DNA from: Chrysemys picta bellii
Taxonomy: Eukaryota > Chordata > Testudines > Emydidae
Reading direction: 5' to 3'
Assembly (NCBI RefSeq): GCF_011386835.1
Contig: NC_088800.1
Coordinates: forward strand, 2,604,001 to 2,668,000
Length of the DNA: 64,000 nucleotides
The number at the start of each line of letters is the position of its first letter. Within the stretch, counting starts at the first letter, position 1. Of the stretch, positions 43,099-53,490 are shown piece after piece. The position numbers and the translations under genes are program-made. The notes beneath the pieces were generated by a model that saw only the letters and a list, made by a program, of their open reading frames with translations, had not been told where the DNA came from and made no database searches.

Positions 43099-43469
43099 TC
43101 TATACAACAAAACCAAGTCACTGAAGGAGGCTGCTCCCCCAGGATTTCCACTGCAGCGTGGGGCTTGCTCCTTGTCGTTGAAAATGCACTTTGTTAAGAA
43201 GTCTGAACTCTAATGCAAGCTGCAAGAGCCCTGTTTCCCTGAGAACTCTGACTGTAATTCTGCTCTCCCAGCCCAGCATCGGCTGGCCTTGCATTTCAGG
43301 AAATGCACACACGCGTTCGCTTTGCCAGACACCTGACTGCCTTTTGGTTGACTCCAGTCCTGGGGGGGGGACAGTGAATTAGTGCCAGGAAATAATTCCC
43401 ACCAAGCCTCCTCGGGTAATACCCACTTGCCGTCCATGTGTTTTTTTACCCAGTAGGTAACTCTGATCC
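43099..43469. other. Unique non-coding DNA
   Basis: No repeat or exon was recognised. Confidence 0.4.
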
Positions 43470-43560
43470 TGTGGCACCTTTCACTCTGGGATCTCAAAGT
43501 GCTTTTCAAACCTCACACCTCACCTCACCCCTGTGAGGGCAGCTAAGGGAACACGTCACC
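43470..43560 (+). mobile_element. MIR-like fragment
   Basis: 'ggcacctttcactctgggatctcaaagtgcttttcaaacctcac...cctgtgagggcagctaaggg' matches the 'ggatctcaaagcactttacaaac...cctgtgaggtag' segment found ahead of MIR cores in reptiles. Confidence 0.6.
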
Positions 43561-45105
43561 CAAAGCTTGGGTGTAACTCAGAAGCTGTTTGCTATTGCAC
43601 AGCCCGGCGTGAAATGTTTCAGGGAGGAAGTGGTGAAGAACGCGATATGCAATTCACAGTGTGGGGAGGCAGATGGTAATTACTGAAAGTAGAGTCTGGC
43701 TTGGGCCCTGGGGTTAACACCCTAACTTAGCCAGCAGCAGCAACAACAAAAAAAGCACCATGCAATCTTTCGTAACCATAAGCAGTCAGGCCCTATTCTG
43801 ACATCTCATCCTAACAGCGGTGTGCCCCCTTAGACAACAGCAGGGCAGGCTCAGCAGTGTCTCAGATGGAGGGATAACATCACCCCTGAATCACCATTTT
43901 GCAGCACGTGGCTGCTTCTTTGTAGGTCTTCCATCCAAGTGACGACCCCACCCAACCCTGCTGAAGCTGGAGGCATCTGACAGGATCACAGCGCAAAGTG
44001 TTACAGCTACAGGCTAACCACAGCCTCTAATTACTCATTATTTCCCCCTTCCCACCCTCCTTTTGTGGCTGTTTTTATTTTTTTCTAACTCTTGATGGTT
44101 TGATTTCTCCACACTGGCACCTGTAACACGCTGCAATTGAGCAGATGAGTCACCTGCCACCCACGTTGTACCTCTAGAAAGATGGTGGCAAGGTGCCAGA
44201 GGCCTACCTAGCCTTGTTCCTCACCCATTTTGTCCGCACAGATAAACGATCCAGTTTTATCCCAGTAAAGGGAGTACAGCGTGCTCCTGGTTTTCCCTGG
44301 GTGGCTGGATGTTTCTCATGCACGTCTCCTCAGGAGAAGGCACGTTGACTGCACTGCAGAAATCTAGCTCTGGAGCGGCCTTCTTGTGTACTGTCTGGTT
44401 TGAACCTTTGCCATTTTGCTGGCCGGCCAAACACCCTCCACTGTAAAACCTGCCACTGGTGTGGGCAGAAGGGCCTGGGAGGGGAAAATCACATGGACCT
44501 GGCACGTTCTTGCTGAAACCCGTGGGCTGGCTGGGTGAGAGCCCAGGGCAACATTCAGTGCTCCAAAGAGAGAGAGAAGGGGGTGACGTGACACAGGTAT
44601 TCATGCATTCCAATATAGCTCACGCGCTCTGACCACTGGGGTCCTGTCCGGTGCAGTATTGCTCATACTTGAGGCCTAGCCTGTGTCCCTGCACCGCTGT
44701 GGAGCAGGCTGGAGGGTGGCAATTGTAATTCTGCTCCAGGGTGACCCAAAGGGCCAATCCCTCTGGGGACTGCTACAGCGTCTTGTGCAGCTCTCCAAAA
44801 GCCCTGGCTTCTCGGCTTGCCTGCCCTCCCCAAGGCATAAAGCGCCTGCCTGGGCAGACTCATCTGAGAACAGGAAAGCAGGAGGCAGATGGTGGAACAC
44901 ATGCTTCTGAAAGTGAGCCCCTCCGCTGTGGTTTTGTACTCGTAGGCAAATGGATTTTGCGGCTCCAGTCAATCTACTCATAGCTGGAGAGTCACTTGGC
45001 AAGCGCCGGGGAGCTACCCCCCCCCCAGCACCGCACCCTGTGCTGTCTTGTAGGCAAATAACACACCGCGTGTTGCAGTTTCAGATAGGCCAAGGTGGCT
45101 GCTTG
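43561..45105. other. Unique non-coding DNA
   Basis: No gene was recognised. It contains the 28-bp source-like segment (44696-44723) matching the patch in the 42735 element. A T-rich run follows at 45107-45134. Confidence 0.4.
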
Positions 45106-45134
45106 TTTTTTTTTGTTTTGTTTTTTTTTTTTTA

Positions 45135-46081
45135 AGCAAACGCCTACATCCATTTTAAAGAGAGACAAATGGCTGTGGTCAGTCCCCAGCAGCTGGAATC
45201 TAAACCAGATGGGGAGTTGGATTCTGACAGGTCTGGCGAGCCAGGAGTGTTCACGCGCTTTGCAGCAGAGCGAGAGCCGAATGATCCACACCAAAGAGGG
45301 TTTTGCAAGAATAGCAGGTTCCGTTTCTTCTTTCGTGCTGAGAGCGAGAAGTGGCTGCCGCCCACCACCCAGCCACATGCTGCGGCCACAAAGTCTGTTT
45401 GCTTTAGCAGCCTGGCTACCCCTTCTCCTAGGTGTGTGGGAGGGGATGGGCTCCAGCTTGGAGGAAAGTAGTTTTGCCACTATTGGGCAGTCTGTGCTGG
45501 TGTGGGGCACGCTTAGCACTGACTAGAAACATGCACCACCTCTGGGTGACACAGGTCAGACTACCCCAGCATCTACCCAGCTGTGGGAATTGAGAATGGC
45601 AAACAGAGGAAGTGGTCAACTTTGAAACCGAACTAAGCTTCTTTGGCTCAGACACATTGGGGTGAAGCTAGTTTCTGTTGAGTAATTTCAGAAACTAATC
45701 TAGCTGCTTCTTAAACTGGCACAAGTCTCAGTAAATGTATGTGGGCACTTACTCCAGCCTACTGTAAGAAAAAGAAATGAATCCCTCTATGTTTACTATG
45801 CAGGATTTTACTAACCAATAGGAAAATGAAATGAATCCACTGTATTTCTCTGATCTTTTGATTTCAACACTTTTAGTTTGTGTCCTTCTGTTTTCAGTTT
45901 AGTCACTAGGCAGGGGTTCTCGCAACAAAAATGTTGGTGGCCTTAGAGTGCGGCCACTAACTCTTACTGGTGGCCACCCTGACCCTTCTTCCTAAAATAC
46001 TTGATTCACTGTAGGAAAAACAGATAAACAGCACATACACATGTAGGCTTTTTTTTTGCAGACTCAATAATAAAAATATTA
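45135..46081. other. Unique non-coding DNA
   Basis: No gene was recognised. The 175- and 143-codon opposite-strand frames at 44992-45526 overlap each other and the T run, and have no domain. Confidence 0.4.
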
Positions 46082-46380
46082 CTGTGAAATGTGATATTTG
46101 TATGTTTGTTAATACACCTCTACCCCGATATAACGTGACCCAATATAACACAAATTCTGATATAACGTTGTAAAGCAGTGCTCCGGGGGGTGGGGAGGCT
46201 ACGCACTCCGGTGGATCAAAGCAAGTTCGATATAACGCGGTTTCACCTATAACGTGGTAAGATTTTTTGGCTCCCGAGGACAGCGTTATATTGAGGTAGA
46301 GGTGTATCAATCACTTTTCACAGGACACTTAGTAGTTATCTGGAAGGCTGTGAAAGGTTATACTTGCATGTTTGTTAATA
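46082..46380. repeat. Short direct duplication flanking a MITE
   Basis: 46082-46114 and 46348-46380 match at 29 of 33 positions (CTGTGAAA...GCATGTTTGTTAATA type), and TCACTTTTC follows both once the MITE is removed. The spacing without the MITE is about 75 bp, so the duplication predates the insertion. Confidence 0.75.
46115..46304 (+). mobile_element. Tc1/mariner-like MITE, 190 bp
   Basis: The ends CACCTCTACCCCGATATAAC and GTTATATTGAGGTAGAGGTG are inverted, flanked by TA on both sides (46113-46114, 46305-46306), the Tc1/mariner target signature. Five TATAACA/G words in one orientation and a GTTATATT in the other are spread through it. No transposase is encoded. Confidence 0.92.
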
Positions 46381-46424
46381 TCACTTTTCTCAGCAAGTTC
46401 CAGGACAATTTAAGCCCTGGGTTG

Positions 46425-46440
46425 TGTGTGTGTGTGTGGG
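46425..46440. repeat. (TG)n short tract
   Basis: About seven TG units leading into G-rich sequence. Confidence 0.9.
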
Positions 46441-46599
46441 GGGTGGTGGTGGTCAGAGGTCGAGGCAGTGGGGGATGTGGGCTGGGAAGGCAGTGGGGGT
46501 CCGTGTGATGGAGGGGTTGATGCAGGGCCAGGAAGCCGGTGGGATCCAGGGGTGATGGGGAGGAGGGCATGGATGTGGGGCCAAGAGAGAGGATGGTGG

Positions 46600-47345
46600 G
46601 TGGTGAGCCCCGCAGCTGCGTGGCTGGAGCCGGGGGTTGGCGGCCGCTGCTGGCCAGCCAGGGGTCAGTGCCCGTGGCCAGAGCCCGGAGCTGGGGGCAG
46701 GAGCTGCATGGAGGCAGGAGCTGCATGGCCGGGGCAGAGAATTGGAGCCGAGGGCCAGTGCCCAAGGGCACGCAACCAGAGCCTGGAGCTGGGTGCTGGA
46801 ACCCAGGGCCGCGTGGCCAGATCCGGGAGTCAGTGCCTGCCCCCACGAGGCTGAAGCCAGCACCCGCTGCTGCATGCCTGGGGTCAGGGATCGGTGTCTG
46901 CTGCTGCACGCTCGGGGCCGGGGATTGGCACCTGGAGTCAGCACCTGCTGCCGCATGGCTGGGTCTATAAGTCGGCACCCGGGGTCAGCAGCTAGGACTG
47001 GGGGTCAGAGCACACAACTGGGGGTTGGTGCCGGGGCCAGCGGCTGCCGCTGGGGTCAGGGGTCGGTGCTTAGGGCCAGCAACTGCTGCTAGGATTGAGG
47101 GTCGGGGCCTAGGCCGGCACCGCGTGGCCAGAGACGGGGAATGGAGCCTGCTGCCGCGTGGCCAGGGGTTGGAGCCTGCACGGAAGCCCCGTGGCCACAG
47201 GCCAGGGCCGCGTGGCCAGAGCTGGGGATCAGCGCCCGAAATCCTGCAGCTGGAGCTGGATGTTGGTGCCTGAAGCCCCATGGCTGGAACCCTGGTCCGT
47301 GCAGCCAGGCTCCCTAAGTCCCACCGCTGGAGCCCACCTCCCGAC
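46600..47345. repeat. GC-rich degenerate minisatellite
   Basis: A loose tandem of 'gccgcgtggccagagctggggatcagtgcc' type units, about 35-45 bp, with drift between copies. It is CpG-bearing and open in several frames on both strands (up to 206 codons), giving false gene signals. Copy order and exact period would need alignment. Confidence 0.75.
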
Positions 47346-47349
47346 AACC

Positions 47350-47655
47350 CCAGGGCTGAAGCCCGAGCCTCCATGTGCTGCCCCCGGTAGAGAACTCACT
47401 GTGCTCCTGCAGTGTGGTGCCCCACCTGTCTCCAGGAGCCCTGCCCCACTCGCACACATTCTCTTTTTTCTTTTTTGTCTTTTCCACAATAACGTCTCCA
47501 AACATCTGTAACTTTGGGAAAGTGGCAGTAGCAGTCTTATGTTTGCTTTTGTTCCCTGTCGCTTTCCCAATGTTGGAGAAGATTTGAGAAGTTAGAGTGG
47601 GGGAAAAAAGAAAAAGAGAAAGTGGGAGACCTCTTTCCCTGCCCTCAATATGATT
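47350..47655. other. Unique non-coding DNA
   Basis: No repeat or exon was recognised. A T/C-rich tract lies at 47461-47480. Confidence 0.4.
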
Positions 47656-47659
47656 CTTT

Positions 47660-48060
47660 CTATTCGATTTAGCGTCCAAAAAAGAGAAACAGGAAAAAAC
47701 AAAACTTCAACGTTTTGAAAATTTGGGTTTCGAACATGCATGAAAATTTCAATGGGAATGAAACTGGAAAAATTAAGTTTCAAAATTTCCAGTTGAAATA
47801 TTTTGTTGAAACATTTTTTTGTGAAAAAATTAGTTCAGTTTTTCAGTGTATTTCCCCCCCCCCCCCCTTGGAAAATTCAGGGAACTGAACCGGAGAACCA
47901 GTTTGAATTGGTATTTTTACTTGAACCAGAACCAGAATTTTGTTTTACCTTAGTAACCCAACCCAGAACTGAACTGAAAAAAGGGTTACCAGTTAAAATA
48001 AAGGGTCAGCATTTTTTAAAGCTTAATATTTTAAAAAACGGTGATCATATTTGCATTATA
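47660..48060. repeat. AT-rich repeat with 'gaactgaac' words, copy 6
   Basis: 'gaaaatttgggtttcgaac...gaaactggaaaaattaagtttcaaaatttcc' leads into a C run (47856-47869). Then come 'ggaactgaaccggagaaccagtttgaattgg' and 'cagaactgaactgaaaaaaggg'. It shares style with 48560-48790 in the opposite sense. Confidence 0.5.
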
Positions 48061-48559
48061 AAACAAGCCAAGACAATAACAAACAGGCATGTGATTGCTA
48101 CCAGAAAGGCCTGGCCCAGGAGAAGGAGAAGAGAAGGAGGCCAGCCCATGAGAGCAGGGAGGGAGAGGGGAAGCCTGGATAACACATGAGGCAGCAGGGG
48201 CCCCGGAGACAGATGAACCATCTCTGAGACTGCCTCCTGGGGAGAGAAGAGGTGGGGTGTTCCCTGGTCTCAGAAGTTAACAATAACTCTTCAAGCCCAA
48301 GGAAAATGTAATGACTCCCTAATCCTTCTCCCCCTCAGACAGGCCTCCTCTCACCCACCCCCAATCCCTGGGGCAGCTCTTCTCTCCACTTTCCCCACTG
48401 GAGGCAGGGTCCATGCTCCAAACTCCAATTGATCCTTTCACCGCGGAGGTCCAATAAGAGACAGCAAATCTTACAGGTTGTTATGTTCGTTCGCGCCCCC
48501 AAATTGTTCACAAAAAACAAAAGCGTGTTTATTTGACAACACGCAAACAGTAGGAAAAC
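48061..48559. other. Non-coding DNA between AT-rich arms
   Basis: No gene was recognised. It lies between two AT-rich segments with inverted-style wording (47.66-48.06 and 48.56-48.79 kb), so a larger foldback unit is possible. Confidence 0.35.
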
Positions 48560-48795
48560 TCATGTAAAGTTTAAAAAAAAAAAAAAAAAAAGGTCAAAAA
48601 TCAAAATAGTTTCAATTTTAAGTTTCAGCTCTTTGAATTTACTTCCACTAAGACTGGAATTTGATTTGAACTGGTAACTGAGCCGTAATTTTTTTTTGGT
48701 GGCTTGAACTGGACCTGAACACACTGAATGCAACTCAATGAACTCAACCCAAAATAAATATCAGTTTGACTCCCTGAGAAAACTTTGACCACTTC
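48560..48795. repeat. AT-rich repeat, A19 run and 'ttgaactgg' words
   Basis: A homopolymer of about 19 A (48573-48591) is followed by 'tttgaactggtaactgagcc' and 'gcttgaactggacctgaac', which echo the complement of words at 47.88-47.98 kb. Confidence 0.45.
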
Positions 48796-49191
48796 TGCTT
48801 AGAAACTCAGAAATGCCCCCGGCCGCTTTATTCACGTGCCTAACTTCAGGCACTCAAGTTTTCCAGTGTTTGCCTAAGCTGACAATTCTACTGGTGCTTG
48901 AATCAGGCGGGGTGTAGCTTCTGTGGGGCTAGCAGGTGTAGAAAGCATTAAACACCAGCAGATCTGAAATTGCTCAACCCACTTTGTCTGAGCCACTGAA
49001 CCTTAGCTCAGTTTCAACGTTAGCCACTTCCTGTGTTTGCCATTCTCACTCCCCACAGCTGGTTTGTCCCTGGTGTAGTCTGGCCCATACATTTGATTCA
49101 GTGCTAAGCCCGCCCTGCATCCAGACAAAGGTCCCTCAGCAGAGAGGCTGATTTCCTCCGAGGCTGATCCCACTCTCTGTGCTGAGTAAGA
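48796..49191. other. Unique non-coding DNA
   Basis: No gene was recognised. Confidence 0.4.
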
Positions 49192-49199
49192 TGTGACAG

Positions 49200-49633
49200 C
49201 AGTGCTTATTTGTGCTGGGGCTTGCCAGGGCTGAGCCCCGGCCCCTCTGGGCCTGGCGGTTCAGAGCCCCGGCACCTCTGTGCCTGGCAGTTCAGAGCCC
49301 CCATTCCTCTGGGCCTGGCAGTTCATAGCCTCCATTCCTCTGGGCCTGGCAGTTCAGAGCCCCCGGCACCTCTGGGCCTGGCGGTTCAGAGCCCGGCACC
49401 TATAGGCCTGGCAGTTCCTAGCCCTGGCACCTCTGGGCCTGGCGGTTCAGAGCCCCGGCTCCTCTGGGCCTGGTGGTTCAGAGCCCGGCAACTATAGGCC
49501 TGGCAGTTCCTAGCCCCGGCGCATCTGGGCCTGGCGGTTCAGAGCCCCGGCACCTCTGGGCTTGCCGTGTCAGTTATGAAAATAAAAACATTGCTGGAGC
49601 CCCGGCACCTCTTTCATTACAAGTTAAGCACAG
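49200..49633 (+). mobile_element. hAT-like element with internal 31-bp VNTR
   Basis: The left end CAGTGCTTATTTGTGC and the right end ACAAGTTAAGCACAG are inverted with gaps. The flanking 8-mers TGTGACAG and CATGCCAG match at 5 of 8, a decayed target duplication. Between them lie eleven tandem 30-32-bp units of GAGCCCCGGCACCTCTGGGC plus 'ctggcggttca' (about 49232-49575). A right-arm copy of GAGCCCCGGCACCTCT at 49598 shows the unit arose from the element's own sequence. Confidence 0.82.
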
Positions 49634-52600
49634 CATGCCAGCCTTCTGTTTGGCAACTATTGACCAGTACTAAGAGGAAGGGCAGAGGCTACAAAAGCAG
49701 AAGGAAGCCCTGACTTAGGCTGGGTTAGACAATCGTTGTCCGTCACCCCTTTAATTGGATAATACAGCCTACTGGGTGTGTGTGTGGAGGCGTGAGGCCA
49801 ACCGAGGGGGTTGCTTGTTTTTGGATACCAGCAATCCTCCGTTTATCCCAATGCAAATGCCATCCATGTTGTTTTCTTCACTACACCTTTAAGGTTTACT
49901 CCTGGCACACAGGCTAGTTACAACACTGTTTGCTTTCACCGCCTGTTGGCCATAAAATGGAAGGAGGCAAAGGGCACAACTGAGTGGCGCTTCTCTGTGT
50001 GGCCAGTTGTGTTACAGATGAATGTGATGGCACTTCTGGCTATCAGATGTGCAATACAGATAAGTGCAAGAATTCCTGCTCCTTTAATAACTTGCATTGA
50101 CCTCCTGCCAGTAATCTGGAAGGAAGTGGTTTGTGGGGAATGGTGACAGTGATGAGTTTGTTCTGAAATGTGGCTATCGCTTGAGGTTTCTGCTTTGGAA
50201 AGCTGACTAATTTCTACCTAGAGCAGGCCACAAGAAAAAAATCCCAAGGAATGACTAACCGCTAACCTTTTGACACGTAGTTTCAACAGAGGCAAGATGG
50301 GTTTGGGTGACATGGAAATGTTAAGAGCTGAACACTGTCTCCTAAGTGTTATCAGTGCTGCTTCACTCCACGCAACAAGCAGCTGGTGTTACCCATCTTG
50401 ATCTCTGAGGTCTGGGATCTGCTGACTGTCACTCGTCTGAGGAGCCGTGGAGAGCACGCAGGAAGAGTCGGTATAATAAATACTGATAAACTCCCATCAG
50501 TTTCTTCATGGGCCTGTTGATGCTCCTTGCAAATCCAAGTGCCTTTAAACGTTTCCTCCAGCACTGCAGGAGAAGCCCATAGCTGATTATGGGGCTCTGA
50601 CTCTCTTACAGGACAATTCGTGAAAACAAGGAGAGCCGCCTTTGAATTGTAGCCCAAGTTTTAGACTGTAAATTCCTCCATGGAAAAGCACCCGGGAAGA
50701 ATTAGTGACACATAGAATTGCGTGTTCGGTTGGGGTGTAGGAGGGCGTAAGCTTCTTAATTCAGGTCCTGTTTAGAAATTTCAGTGAACGTGTTGAGCAT
50801 CCTTGTTCCTCCACAGCTGAAAGAATAACTGACTCGTACCCTAGATTTAGGGGAGAAGCCAAGCCACTGCAGAAGTCTGCTAGCGTATGAATGGATCTCA
50901 AAGACAGATATAAATCCTGATATGCTAATGTGACCAGCACAGCATCATGCTGTTATTAAGGATATGTCGTGAGAGCGCGGACTGAGGAGTTGGCCGATAC
51001 AAGCCCTCTTCCTGTCTCTCCCGCTGGCTCTGTGCTATCCCAATGTGCTCAGATCCCCGGTGATGGGTGCCATAGAAGAACCTAGACAAGTATTTATAGC
51101 ATGCCTAAACTTGGGACAAGTCACATGAGCAGTCTGGGCTGCACGGTGATCTGTATATTGGGGTGATAATGCATTTACTTCCTTTTTTATTAAGCACTTG
51201 GTGCTCTTAGGCTGAAATCATTATACCAAGTGCCACATACTTAATATCTGGATTCTTGTGTCAGATTAGCCCAATTTTATTGGCCTGAATGGCAATTCCC
51301 TCTGAACCTTTGAACCCAGCTCGGATCTATTTCTATTGCTCTAACTTCTGAGTAGGAGACATCAGTATCCTCATGGTAGCGATAGGAATAAGTACATATG
51401 CGAGGTTGCCTATTGACAGGTTCCCATTTCTGATGTTAGTGCAGAGGGGACAGCTGTAAAGTGTCTTTGGCTTTGAAGCAGTTGAAATTTAGGAGCTTAG
51501 GCCCTTGCTAATTTCTTTCTCCAAAGTAGCTTAATTTCGTGGGTGGCAGGATGCAATTTGCATTTGTTTGGCTTTCCAGTGAAACGTTTGGCTTGTCATC
51601 TCTTGAGGCACAGCACGCTCCCTAAATAGCAGACTACATTTCTCTACCTAGACTTAAAAAAAAAAAATACCCTGCCAAATGAAAGGACATATTCCAGTAT
51701 TTTTTTGTTGTTACAACAAATTGGGTGGATACTGTCAGGCTTCTGTATTCTGGGAATGCGTCCAGAGTCTCTTTGTGTGTAAGTCAGTTACCATGTAATT
51801 GTCAGCTTAAATTGCAGTGTTGGATAACTTAGCTTAGTTGTAAGATAAACTGCCTCTCTTCTGACACAGCATCAGCACTGTGAGGGCAAGGAGTTTCTCT
51901 CTGGCATTCCCTGTTCTTCGGCATGACAGAGACTCCTAGGAGACTGGAAAGATCTGCAAAATGCAGTGGATGCTGGGCTGGAAAACCCCTGGCCCCGCTG
52001 GGTGGCTTGGCAAGCATATTGTAAGCGAGTACGAGACGATTTCCCATCAGCACTTCCTGATCCTCAGTGGAGAGAGATGCCTTGATAAAATCCTGCCTCC
52101 ACTGGGGTGTGTGCGTGTGGTCTAGTGGAAAAGCTACTGCACCAGGGAGGACTGTTTCTCGAAGTGTGGACGTGGCAAATTGTCATGTGAAATACCTGGT
52201 TAGCCCAGAGGTTAAACCGGGGTACTAATGGGGTGGTCGAACCACATTGCTTCCTTTCCAGACAAACCGCTTTCCATGTGGCGATGAGATCTGTAACGTT
52301 GGGTGATTTCTTCTCCACACCACCTGGAGCGGTGGGAGGGAAGAGTCCTCGGAGGGAATGGGAATTTGTCCAGTTACTTCCTCATTCACGATGCCAGCTC
52401 GTTGTTTTGTTGTTGTTCAGCCAGCATCCCAATGACAGGTCCTGCTAGGCAGTACTTGCACGTTAAGGTTCAGTCGTTTCTTGGCTTTGGTTTCCACCTT
52501 CCCCAAATTCTTAATTCCACAGAATATTTAACCTCTTGTGACAACAGTCAATTACACATCTCCCATTGGGATTTGTAGGGGCGGTCTTATTCGAACAGCT

Positions 52601-52907
52601 CTACTTTAGTTCATACTATCAATGCTGCTTTCAGTTTGTTGTGCAATTCTTTTTAGACAAGGAAACCACGACATCCGTTTGATCACGAGCCATGCAAGTG
52701 ATCTGGGAACAGAGCTGTGTAATAATGGAGAATTTCAGTGGTTTATGAGAAAGTGGAACACCCCGTGTTCCACCTCAACCCTCTTGCAACAACAAGTGAT
52801 CTGTGCAGGTGGAAAACCTCTCTCTTTGTCAGAAAAAGATGATTTCATTGCAAGCATGGCAAACCCCGTAAAGGTGATTAACTCTGTGGTCACGTGACTC
52901 CCATCAT
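49634..52907. other. Mostly unique non-coding DNA
   Basis: No gene was recognised. Possible SINE scraps: 51040-51095 ('gtgctcagatccccggtgatgggtgccatagaagaacc') and 52105-52160 ('gtgtggtctagtggaaaagctactgcacc'), both like pieces of MIR-type repeats. An A10 run lies at about 51657-51667. Confidence 0.4.
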
Positions 52908-53222
52908 AGAATATCAGGGTTGGAAGGGACCTCAGGAGGTATCTAGTCCAACCCCCTGCTCAAAGCAGGACCAATCCCCAACTAAATCATCCTAGCCAGG
53001 GCTTTGTCAAGCCTGACCTTAAAAACCTCTAAGGAAGGAGATTCCACCACCTCCCTAGGTAACCCATTCCAGCACTTCACCACCTCCTAGTGAAAAAGTT
53101 TTTCCTAATATCCAACCTAAACCTCCCCCACTTCAACTTCAGACCATTACTCCTTGTTCTGTCATCTGCTACCACTGAAAACAGCCGAGCTCCATCCTCT
53201 TTGGAACCCCCCTTCAGGTAGT
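52908..53222 (-). pseudogene. CR1 LINE 3' end with ORF2 C-terminal remnant
   Basis: On the plus strand 'atagaatatcagggttggaagggacctcaggaggt' and 'tttgtcaagcctgaccttaaaaacctct' are followed by 'gagattccaccacctccctaggtaacccattccagcacttcacc'. Read on the minus strand this is the CR1 C-terminus ([14 protein letters not shown]) and 3' UTR, as at 5165. 5'-truncated and frame-broken. Confidence 0.92.
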
Positions 53223-53339
53223 GAACTGCCATGCAGTGCCATGGTTCGACTGTGGTATATAGTGAGGAATATAGTCCAGCTGAGGGAGGACAATAGGAGT
53301 AGGAGGCAGCCCAGCTGTATTTCTCATGAAAAATGGTGA

Positions 53340-53490
53340 CTAAACTTTATTTTTGTCAAAATGCTTCACGGAATTTTGTAGGGTTTTGTTTTCTGATTGA
53401 TGAAAACCGGACAAATTTCATCAAATCTTTTCTCCTTACGTTGTCAAAAAGACATTTTTCATTTAAAAAAAGTTTGAGCTAGTGCTAGTC
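53340..53490. repeat. AT-rich 'aaaatttc' dispersed repeat, copy 7
   Basis: 'tttttgtcaaaatgcttcacggaattttg...gacaaatttcatcaaatc...tttttcatttaaaaaaagtttgagctagtgctag' matches the AT-rich family. Confidence 0.5.

Noticed and set aside
44992..45526. Opposite-strand frames of 175 and 143 codons
   Set aside because: They overlap each other, include a T homopolymer giving a poly-K/poly-F run, and have no domain.
46358..46978. 206-codon minus-strand frame and overlapping plus-strand frames
   Set aside because: They lie in a GC-rich tandem array open in several frames at once; the peptides are low-complexity.
49232..49575. CRISPR-like array of regular 31-bp repeats
   Set aside because: Units are contiguous without unique spacers, lie inside a transposon, and the genome is clearly vertebrate.
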